Assembly: GCF_020283565.1 (NCBI RefSeq) | Contig: NC_060063.1 | Coordinates: 18,294,720-18,358,719 of the forward strand | DNA: 64,000 nt | Direction: 5' to 3' | From: Trifolium pratense | Lineage: Eukaryota > Streptophyta > Magnoliopsida > Fabales > Fabaceae | Part shown: positions 55,486 through 64,000 of the stretch, piece after piece | Position numbering within the stretch: position 1 is the stretch's first letter | Layout: every line of letters starts with the position of its first letter | Made by a program: the position numbers and the translations under genes | Notes under the pieces: model-generated | What the model saw: only the letters and a program-made list of their open reading frames with translations | What the model was told of the DNA's origin: nothing | The model's database searches: none

Positions 55486-55751
55486 CAGCCCCCCAAGCAT
55501 GAAGTCCAAAGGAGTAAAGTGCTTGAATATGATTCGAATTTTCCCTCTCAGAGTCGTGGCGCGAAATAATTTTTTGTCACGTCTTCTCCCACTTTCTGGC
55601 GCACGTTCCTATGTTCATACGCAATATCTATCAACCGTTTCCCCACTTACTGCTACCATGATGAGATTTTTTACCTATAAATGAAGCGTCCGGTGACATG
55701 ATCAATTCATCCTCTCTCGCTTGCTCAATTTTAAGACCTCTGTTCAAAAGC

Positions 55752-56396
55752 ATGTCTCCCAAAAATCCTCCCTTTGAATGTGGTCAATCTCCCGCTTCTC
55801 CCGTCATCAAGCGGCTCCGGCGTATGCTGACCATAAGTACGGAGGAGATAATGGATGATTTTGGTGAATTTTCGGAATTCGTCAAAGAGCTTAATGACTA
55901 TTGCTGGAGATTAACCAAGGAGGAGAAACGCTTTCTTGATAGTGTATTGCGTCTGGAGAAGGAGTTAAAGGATAGAGCCTCTTTTGTGATTGCTGTGGAG
56001 AACGTCAAGGAGTTCCATTCCGAAGTTACTGAAGCTGTTGATAGCTAGATAGAGATCACGAAGGAAACCATGGGCGTGCAGGAGGAGATCCTGGGTATAT
56101 GCTTTAATAAGGAACAAAGAGTGGACGACCGTTTGGCGATGCTGAACAAAGAAATGAAGCCGCTTTTGAAGAGAAAGAGGGCTCTTTAAGGCGAAATTAG
56201 GGATGATGTTACTAAGCTGATTTCCAGGCGTCACTCTCTGATGGACCTTTTGGATAAACAGGGCGAGCTGCGAGAAGATTTGAAGCCTATTGAAGAAAAT
56301 ATGGTGAAGGCGAAGAGGGTGAAACGGGCATTGGAGGAAATGCACCGTATCGCCGTCGCCGATGCTGGTGAATTGGGGGGCTCTACCATGCCATGA
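55752..56396 (+). pseudogene. Antisense gene C, second copy (two nonsense codons)
   Basis: One continuous frame from ATG 55752 (or 55698) to TGA 56394-56396, interrupted only by TAG at 56046-56048 and TAA at 56187-56189. In the other copy these positions read CAG and CAA, so both are C-to-T changes, as expected from deamination of methylated cytosine. TATAAATG at 55676-55683 precedes it. The insertions that break the first copy are absent, so the frame of about 214 codons (coiled coil, basic and acidic patches) is the family form. Function unknown. Confidence 0.75.
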
Positions 56397-56794
56397 AGTC
56401 TTTGCTTGTTCGCCTTTCCATTTATGCCTTTCTTTTTATGTTTGTAGTTTGCTTCTGTATTTCAGGACTTTTGTAGTTTTTTCTTTGTATTTTTGCTTCC
56501 ATTGTATTTCCCTTCCGGTAATTTGAATTTCAAACATTTCCTTCCCATTATGTGTTGTTCTTTTATTTCTGCCAGTATCGCTTCCTTTTTGCAGTTTCCA
56601 ATAACTTAAATGGGTCAAATCTCGACTCCTTGGAAATATAAAGATGACGCTTTTCGAGACAGTCAAACCAAAGTGGTTATGAGCGTCTAAGCATTAATTA
56701 TGACCGTTAATAAAGATGCTAGGGTTAAATGCAATTGGCTATAAATATTAACTGCTGAACTCACATTTTCATCAACTTGTTCTGAGTCCTCACG

Positions 56795-57118
56795 ATGGAA
56801 AGGAAAAATGCCAAAACAACCATTGCTGAGAAGTCTCAATCTAAACGAAGGAAGAAAAAGGTGGAGGTAACCACTTCAAACTCCACTCGTTCCCGAAGAG
56901 CTAAAGAAGTCAAAAAGGTGGAGGTTATCATTCTTTCTTCTGATACCTCTGATTCTGATAGCGCTGACAGGGATTATGTTTCATTTCTGGAGACGTATGT
57001 TCCTCCCGAGCTTTCTTCTCGTGCTTCTTCGTCGGGTGAAGAAGATGGATCCCGGATTACCGTGGAATCCAAGATGACGCTTCCTGAGCCTGTGCAGAAG
57101 GATTCAGAATCTGAGTGA
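56795..57118 (+). CDS. Antisense gene B, second copy
   Basis: 107 residues, intact, differing from the first copy at three positions (Ile/Thr, Gln/Lys, His/Arg). The VEVIILSSDTSDSDS motif is unchanged. TATAAATA is at 56740-56747 and AATAAA near 57186-57191. The extra 214 bases absent from the other copy lie upstream at 56420-56640 and are T-rich, probably the 3' UTR of gene C. Confidence 0.75.
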   Translation: MERKNAKTTIAEKSQSKRRKKKVEVTTSNSTRSRRAKEVKKVEVIILSSDTSDSDSADRDYVSFLETYVPPELSSRASSSGEEDGSRITVESKMTLPEPVQKDSESE

Positions 57119-57774
57119 TAGGATTTTAGGACTAGTTTTTCTTTGTAACTTTGCTTTCTATCGTTGTACCTTTATTTTTCTCAATTAATAAAGATTTCTT
57201 TTTCAGTCTAAGGTTGAATTTGTTGCTCCTGTGTTTTGCTTTCTCCTTAATCTTGAATCTCTTCCTTTCGGGCGTTTTCCCTTTTAACTTCTATTACGCC
57301 TTAAAAAAAGGGGAAGGTTCGTATTTTTGGCGTGATCATTCTTGAGGCGCGGTGTGCTTCGAGGCCGACTTCGCCCCTAGGCGTTGTTGTCAACTATCTG
57401 ACGATAAATCTTCTAAAACTTACTCTCGAGATACGCGCTTTTGACACGTATACGATCCGACGATGCGTATGATATTACCCGTTCCAACTTTAAAACTTCG
57501 ATTCAGACGAAAGGGTTTAAAACTTTATAAGTAGGACTTCCATTCATTCCTTTTACTTTACTTCTTCTAACGGATTTTCATCTTCAGTCGCGCTCTCTTC
57601 TCCACATTTTCGACGATTCTTCTCAACGATTTTTGTTTAGGACGACTCCAATCCCTCGCTCGAAGTTTTCATCAGTTTCTTAAGGTATTTCATTTCATAC
57701 CTTTCCTCTTTTCGCTAATTAGGTTTGTCCTGAGTAGGAACCCTAATAATTTTTCTGATTAGATTTAGAAAAAA

Positions 57775-59172
57775 ATGGTTATTTTGAGGGAGTTAGATGA
57801 TAATGAGGGGAGAGTTCCTGTTTCTTCTCCTGGTTATCTCGAGTGGGCGCAACAAGTTCGCGCCCACTATACTAGGGCTAACGGCGTTCTTAATAGCCGA
57901 GGATTTTACTCGGAATTGTGGGGTTTTGATGTTGGGAGTAGTAGTAGTAGTGATAATGATAGCAGTAGTGATAGCGGTAATGACAGTGATTGCGTCATAA
58001 TCTCCCCTTCCTCTTTCACAGGAAAGCGGAAGAACCCTTGTCGAGATCTGGTTGTTGCTGGTTATACTCCTGTCACCATGGAAGTCTCTTCGAAGTATAC
58101 CAATACGGAAATGGTGAGAAGCTTTAGGAAAGCCGTCAAGCTTTCTGACCCCTCTCATGAAGATTCTATTATAACCGAGCCTGTCAGAGAGGACGAGTTC
58201 GTATTTGCTAAAAGTGACACCCTGCCAGATTATTTCTACCTTTATACCAACGTGATCCAACCCCTCAACATCTGGCTGCCTTTTACTTCCTTTGAGGCGG
58301 AGATGTTGAAAGTTCTTAATGTCGCCCCCACCCAACTCCATCCTAACAGTTGGGCCTTCATCAAAGCCTTTGAGGTAATGTGTTTAGGTTTTGACCTAAA
58401 ACCCTCAATTGGCGTTTTCTTCTCCTTCTACCAAATAAAAAACTTAAAACCTCAATCTCTGGTTTCCCTTAGCAGTCAACCTAACCGTCGTCTCCTCAGT
58501 TTGTACGCCTCTAACTTCAAAAACTTTAAGGATTCCTTCCTACGGGTTCGCTGTGGCGAGCAACTCCCGGACTTGATGTATGACGAGGTTGACGATCCTC
58601 TGTTTCCCTTCTACTGGACCGATAACCCTAGACTTATCAAGGGAACCATCTTTGAGGCCTTGAGTGACTTTGAGAAAGACACGGTCAATTTTCTTGATTC
58701 CTATGCCCTCATGGATTCTGCTGAGATTCTTAGGTATGAGGGTAATAGTGGAGCCTTGGAGGAGTATTTACGTAAGTAATAAATTTGTATTTCCTCCTTT
58801 TGTTTAATATTGGTCTCGCCTTATTGCTAATTCATTTTTTCTTGCTTTTCTTGTTTTTGTAGAGAGAATGAGGACTATTTCCAATGAGGAGAGGCTAGCA
58901 TTTTTGGCTAAAGCTCGCCAGCAGAAAGCCAAACCCGATGTTGCTGTTGACGACCCCTTGAAACAGCTGCAAGTGGAGGAAGCTGTTTCGAAAGAGGGGC
59001 GAAGTAAGAAAAAGCATGATGGCCAGATCAGTATCGCCATCCCACGGAAAGAAGACACTGCTGCTGGCGTAGTGGAGACTGAGGCTGTCGCCCCGCCTCC
59101 TGCCAAAAAGCAAAAAATCAAGGGTACTTCTCAGACTGCCGGTGGTGTCGCCAAAGATAAGGGCGTGGCTTC
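57775..59172 (+). pseudogene. Antisense gene A, second copy, truncated in exon 2
   Basis: Exon 1 57775-58771 and exon 2 from 58863, with the same 91-bp intron (58772-58862, GTAAGT...TTTTTGTAG). The exon 1 protein looks identical to the first copy, although synonymous DNA changes exist (for example TCG for TCA near 57915). Exon 2 differs at three residues (Val/Ala, Gln/Arg, Thr/Ala) and is cut at 59172, so the coiled-coil half is missing. The following stop comes from copia LTR sequence. TATAAGTA is at 57526-57533. Confidence 0.85.
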
Positions 59173-59228
59173 TAAACTTGACTAAAACACAATTCAACCC
59201 CCCCTTCTTGTGTTTTCACACCTTCAAT

Positions 59229-59241
59229 TGGTATCTAGAGC
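59229..59241 (+). other. Copia primer-binding site, altered
   Basis: TGGTATCTAGAGC resembles the usual initiator-Met tRNA complement TGGTATCAGAGC with one extra T. Confidence 0.55.
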
Positions 59242-59296
59242 TCTGGTCTGTTACTTTCACTTAACAGTGAGACAGTAAAGATCTTGTGAGAACACT

Positions 59297-60903
59297 ATGT
59301 CTGGAGGAGACGATAGTAGCACTAGAACAACCGGTGAAGCCGGTGATGCCAGTGGTGCTGGTGGTGGTCCTAGAAATGCTTTTGGTTTTGACTACTTAAG
59401 TAATGAATCAGATGAACATAGTGGCAATAGGAAAGCCCCTATATTCAATGGTGATGCATCATTATTTGAGTGGTGGAAGGAAAGACTGTATAGCAATATT
59501 ACTGCTATTGATCATGAGTTGTGGGATTTGGTTGGGCTGGGAGTAACTTTTGAAAACTTAAATGAACATGAAAGATTGTCCATTGAGCATAGAAAGTTAC
59601 TCACACCAGCTAACTTAAAAACCTACACTAAGCATCATAGAGTAAAGGACATTGTTGTTGGTGCTATTAGACATGAAGATTATGTCAGAATAGAAGACAA
59701 GTCTACTGCTAAATCTATCTTTGACTCTATGTGTGCTACCTATGATGGTAATGAAAAGGTTCAAGAGGCTAAGGCTAGTCTCTTGATAAGGCAATATGAA
59801 CTATTCACTATGCAACAAGATGAAAACATTGAAACTATGTTTACAAGGTTTCAAATCCTTGTATCTGGTCTTAAAGCTCTTAAGAGAAGTTATTCCACCT
59901 ATGACCATGTTCAGAAGATTCTGAGAAGTCTTCCTATTGCTTGGAGACCTAAGGTCACTGCAATAGAAGAAGCTCAAAATCTCAAGACTCTGAGTCTTGA
60001 GGCTCTGATAAGCAATCTCAGAAGCCATGAGATGGTTCTGAATGCTGATTCAGAAGCTAAGAAGAAGTCCAAGTCTGTGGCTTTACAGTCAACTAGGACT
60101 ACTTCCAAAGCTCTTAAGACTCAACTTCTTGACTTTGAGGAGGAATCTTCTGCAGATGGTCAAGAGGAGGAAATGGGTGAAGATGAGTTTGCTTTATTCA
60201 CCAAGTTTCAGTAATGGAACAGATTTAACAAAAGAAATTTCAGAGGTAACAGCTCCAGAAACTTTGTCAGCAAAAAGGATGATCAGAAGAACTGCTTCAA
60301 CTGTAAGAAGCCAGGACACTTTATTGCTGACTGTCCAGAAATGTCTGCCAAAGACAAAAACAAAAGATACAGCTCAAAGAAGCAACAATTTAAGAGCAAA
60401 TTGAAAAAGAGTCTGATGGCTACTTTTGAAGAGCTATCATCTGAGGAAGAAGTTGAGGAAGAGGAAGAGGCAAATCTAGCCCTGATGGCTTCAACTGACT
60501 CAGATGCAGACTCAGAGGATGAATCAGAATCAGATTCAGAAGTAACAGATGAGGTATTTTCTGACTGTTCTAAATCTCAACTTATAACTGCACTTAACAA
60601 GGTCATTGAGAAACATCTCAGAGTGTTAAGTAAACAAAAAGTTTTACAAGAAAAGCTTAACACTCTGACTGAACAAGCAGAACATTTTCAAGGTCTATAT
60701 CAAGAAACTCTGAATAGAGTAAATGACTTTGAAAAGGGTTGTGCTGTTTGTCACAAACCTATTGATGAGCAGGAAATAGCTCTTCAACAATTTGTGCATC
60801 TCAACCTTGGGAAGAGCAAAGCTGCTAATAGAATTTATAATGTTTTGAGACATAGAGGAGAAGGACTTGGCTATGAATATGGTAGACATACTCAAAGCTG
60901 AAG
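59297..60903 (+). pseudogene. gag: Copia Gag with a premature TAA and a 3' frame change
   Basis: First part 59297-60214 (305 residues): Gly/Ser-rich start, then the UBN2-type Gag (KAPIFNGDASLFEWWKERLY, TAKSIFDSMCATYDG, QYELFTMQQDENIETMFTRFQ, LPIAWRPKVTAIEEA). TAA at 60212-60214 interrupts it; the same frame continues with the zinc knuckle CFNCKKPGHFIADC (about 60281) and an acidic/coiled-coil tail (to TGA 60901-60903) holding a Cys-rich CAVCHKPIDEQE motif. The next segment is in another frame. Gag would form particles; this copy cannot make the full protein. Confidence 0.85.
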
Positions 60904-61544
60904 ACCTTTGCCAAAAAGGTTGGAAAATCTTGGTTTATTATGTTGTTCCACCAAGTGAAGAGGGAAAGAATCTTGGTATTGTTGAAAATGACAATGATGA
61001 TCTGAGTGATTTAGAAGCTGACAGCTCAGAGGAACCAAGTTCCTCAGGATCTGGAAAGAAAAGTTCAGAAGATAGAAGTTGTTCAGAACCTGAGAACATT
61101 AGTTCAGAAGTTCTGAAAGCTTCAAAATCTGAGACTTTAAATTCTGGATCCAAAGGAACTTCAGTACCTGAAGCTAGTCAATCTAAAAGATCAGAAGTTT
61201 TTAAAAGAAAAAATTCAAACTCCAAATCTCAGATGAAGTACAGGACTCAGATTATTTATGATTCTAGAGTCAGTAGATATAATCAATCAGAACATGGGAT
61301 TGATGATAAATACAAACCCTGGAATCATAAACAATCCAAATCTCGGAACAATAACAGATTTCAAACAAAGAAAAGGTTTCAAAAAGGTTATTATTCCAAA
61401 CCAAGATCTTTCTCTAACACTAAACAACATAGTAAGCATCTGTGGACTAACAAGCGTGGACCCAGAAGATGGGTACCAAAAGCTGAAATAATGTATCATT
61501 CAGATTTACCAACTAGGAAAGGATATGTCCTACCTAGAGTATGA
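60867..61544 (+). pseudogene. Gag-pol linker region, shifted frame
   Basis: 225 residues in a frame different from upstream Gag and downstream Pol. It overlaps the Gag end around a GLGYEYG-like segment, suggesting an indel near 60860-60900. Composition is Ser/Glu/Lys-rich and low in complexity (DLEADSSEEPSSSGSGKK), then basic (QKGYYSKPRSFSNTKQ), as in the linker between Gag and protease of SIRE-like elements. 61545-61699 continues in fragments. Confidence 0.65.
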
Positions 61545-61699
61545 AAACAAGTCCTATGCAAAGGAAGAAGGGCTTATGTCCTAGACAAATGGCTGACAAA
61601 TTCTCAAGTTAACAATCAGAACTTGAGAAATGAAGAGGAAGAATACTGGGATGACTTTATCATTAACTGTGATGAAGAGTTCTACCGCAATGATTAAAG

Positions 61700-64000
61700 T
61701 TGTTTCTCATACAGCCTGCCACTCAAAGAAGTATCATGAATCATTCATGGTATCTGGATAGTGGATGTTCAAGGCATATGACTGGTGACAAACAACTATT
61801 CTCTAAGCTGACTATGAAAGAAGGAGGATCTGTTGGCTTTGGAGGTAATCAAAAAGGAAAGATAATAGGTACAAGTACAGTAGGTAATTCTTCCCTATCT
61901 ATTAATGATGTTTGGTTAGTAGATGGACTCAAACATAACTTATTGAGCATAAGTCAATTTTGCGACAATGGTTATGTAGTTGTCTTTAATAAGGAATCAT
62001 GTACTGTGTCTAAACAATATGATAACTCCATTATATTCAAAGGTCTGAGAAAGAACAATGTTTATAAAATTAATCTTTCTGATTTGAATGAACAAAAAGT
62101 GATGTGTCTTCTGACCTTGAGTGAAGAAAAATGGATCTGGCATAAGAGGTTAGGCCATGCTAACTGGAGGTTAATCTCTAAGCTTAGCAAGCTTGACCTT
62201 GTCAGAGGTTTACCAAAAATCAAATATCACTCAAACACACTTTGTGGTTCTTGTCAAAAAGGAAAAATTACAAAATCATCTTTTAAACCTAAGAACATTG
62301 TTTCTACCTCAAGACCATTGGAACTTCTTCACATTGATCTGTTTGGGCCAGTTAACACTGCCTCTATCAATGGAAAGAAGTATGGATTAGTGATTGTTGA
62401 TGACTACAGTAGATGGACTTGGGTAAAATTCCTAAGAACAAAAGATGAAGCTTATGATGAGTTTAGCATCTTCTGCAAACAAATTCAAAATGAAAAAGGC
62501 TACACTATTTTAAAAGTTAGAAGTGATCATGGTGGAGAATTTGAAAATGAACCTTTTGAAAACTTTTGTGAAAAATATGGCATCCTGCATGAATTCTCTT
62601 CTCCTAGAACTCCTCAACAAAATGGGGTTGTAGAAAGGAAGAATAGAACTCTGCAAGAAATGGCCAGAACCATGATGCATGAAACTAATGTAGCAAAATT
62701 TTTATGGGCAGAAGCTGTAAACACAGCATGTTATGCTCAAAATAGAATCTATATCAGATCTAAATTGAACAAAACTGCTTATGAACTGTTCAAAGGAAGA
62801 AAGCCTGACATTTCTTATTTTCATCAGTTTGGATGTACTTGTTACATCTTAAACAACAAAGTCCATCTAAAGAAATTTGATGCTAGAGGTTATAAGGGTA
62901 TCTTTATAGGATATTCTGAACGCTCAAAAGCATATAGACTGTATATTTCTGAAACACACACTGTGGAAGAAACTATGCATGTCAAATTTGATGATAAAGA
63001 GCCTGACCAAGTGTCAGAGCTTGTGGAAGGTTTGTCTAGATTTCAGGTATCAGAGGATCAGTATTCAGATATTCCAAACTACTCAGAACATCCATTCTCT
63101 GAAGAACCTCTGAACATAACAGTTCCTACAGACTCTGAACAACAAAGAACTGAAGCAACTGCTGAACCTGCTGTTGATGAGTCTGAAGATGATGAGCCCC
63201 CAAGAAACACTTTCAAATACAAATCATCACATCCAGAGGAACTGATCTTAGGCAACAAGGATAGTCCAATGAAGACAAGATCTCAACTGAGAAATGAGGA
63301 ATCTTTAGTTGGTCTTATCTCAATGATGGAACCTTCAAAGATTGATGAAGCTCTGAAAGATGATGCTTGGATTGTAGCAATGCAAGAAGAGCTGAATCAA
63401 TTTCAAAGGAATGATGTATGGACACTAGTGCCCAAACCTTCACATAAGAACATTAATGGAACAAAATGGGTATTCAGAAACAAGCTGAATGAACAAGGTG
63501 AAGTGGTAAGAAACAAGGCTAGATTAGTTGCACAAGGTTATAGTCAGCAAGAAGGGATTGACTATACATAAACCTTTGCACCAGTTGCTAGACTTGAAGC
63601 TATCAGGTTACTTCTATCTTATGCTGTTAATCATGGAATAACCTTGTATCAGATGGATGTTAAAAGTGCCTTCTTAAATGGTTTTATTTCTGAAGAAGTA
63701 TATGTCAAACAACCTCCTGGTTTTGAAGATGTCTCAAACCCAGAACATGTTTTCAAATTGAAGAAATCACTGTATGGTCTGAAACAAGCTCCAAGAGCTT
63801 GGTATGATAGACTCAGTAATTTCCTTCTTGAAAAGGGTTTTGAGAAAGGGAAGGTTGACTGCACACTCTTTAGAAAAACAACCAAAGAAGACATTTTAAT
63901 CATTCAAATTTATGTTGATGATATTATCTTTGGTTCAACTAATGCTTCCTTGTGCAAGAATTTTTCTAAGATAATGCAGGATGAATTTGAAATGAGCATG
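61700..64000 (+). pseudogene. pol: Copia Pol: protease, integrase, reverse transcriptase (one TAA, runs off edge)
   Basis: Protease motif WYLDSGCSRHMTG near the start, pre-integrase zinc region (WHKRLGHANWRLISKL...CGSCQKGK), integrase core with D in LLHIDLFGP, D in VRSDHGGEF and E in NGVVERKNRTLQEM, then RT from WIVAMQEELNQFQRN to YVDD at about 63912. The frame is broken by TAA at 63569-63571, in a DYT-TFAPVARLEA motif where these elements usually have Glu, and then continues in the same frame to the window end. The RNase H and 3' LTR are outside. Confidence 0.88.

Larger units (their letters stand above)
55018..59172 (-). mobile_element. Truncated inverted copy of the same Tat family (3' part)
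   Basis: Begins with a minus-strand LTR (55018-55485), then the polypurine tract (55486-55497) and the antisense module, which here reads on the + strand. It ends abruptly at 59172 inside exon 2 of gene A, next to copia sequence, so gag-pol and the 5' LTR are lost. Relative to 50543-54535 it has a 15-bp LTR deletion and about 214 extra bases at 56420-56640 that the complete copy has lost. Confidence 0.93.
59173..64000 (+). mobile_element. SIRE-like Ty1/copia retrotransposon, 5' LTR nearly lost, runs off right edge
   Basis: Only about 54 bases of the 5' LTR end remain (59173-59226), then a primer-site-like TGGTATCTAGAGC at 59229, gag, a Ser/Glu-rich linker, protease, integrase and RT in copia order (integrase before RT). 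The order and the Gag type fit the SIRE/Maximus group. Three in-frame stops or frame changes make it defective. Confidence 0.85.

Noticed and set aside
57793..58341. 182-residue minus-strand frame
   Set aside because: Shadow of exon 1 of antisense gene A; the Thr/Ile runs mirror the Ser/Asp codons.

Overview
This is a repeat-rich plant nuclear window, most likely from a papilionoid legume (possibly the clover/Medicago/pea group; the species is inference). It has three spliced genes with plant-specific domain structures, Tat-lineage Ty3/gypsy and SIRE-like Ty1/copia retrotransposons, tRNA-derived SINEs, Helitron termini, foldback DNA transposons and a piece of chloroplast rps2. There are no operons, rRNA genes, true tRNA genes or CRISPR arrays.

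Layout. 1-7541: minus-strand Tat-type Ty3/gypsy element running off the left edge, with 5' LTR, primer site, an open gag-protease frame and an open overlapping pol frame. 7551-8711: foldback Mutator-like element with long terminal inverted repeats and a duplicated target; it carries what looks like the first exon of ORC2 (a Pack-MULE). 8713-17506: nested transposon debris (Helitron ends, MITEs, SINEs, a LINE RNase H remnant, microsatellites). 17808-23233: four-exon plus-strand gene for a ROS3/NOL8-like RRM protein. 23777-28709: SINE, complete small Helitron, chloroplast rps2 insertion inside a TA microsatellite, and a non-LTR retroposon with a 17-bp target duplication. 29320-32737: five-exon minus-strand DUF630/DUF632 gene. 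36713-40493: four-exon minus-strand BTB-NPH3 gene. 41281-42440: a second foldback element upstream of it.

42718-54540 is a complete, young Tat element: 483-bp LTRs, TTAAT target duplication, one gag-pol frame broken by a single TAG. Between pol and the 3' LTR it carries a module of three genes on the OPPOSITE strand, each with its own TATA box, one split by a 91-bp GT-AG intron. A second, truncated copy of the same family lies inverted beside it (55018-59172) and repeats the module, giving two roughly 4-kb inverted arms around a 0.48-kb spacer. It is cut at 59172 by a damaged SIRE-like copia element that runs off the right edge.

The three host genes are unrelated in function: RNA binding linked to DNA demethylation, a plant-specific membrane/coiled-coil family, and a phototropism/auxin-type BTB adaptor. 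The strongest candidate for a little-described system is the antisense three-gene module of the Tat family: own promoters, an intron that only splices in the antisense transcript, a gypsy-type-transposon domain joined to a coiled coil, and SUMO-interaction-like motifs in two of the three proteins.
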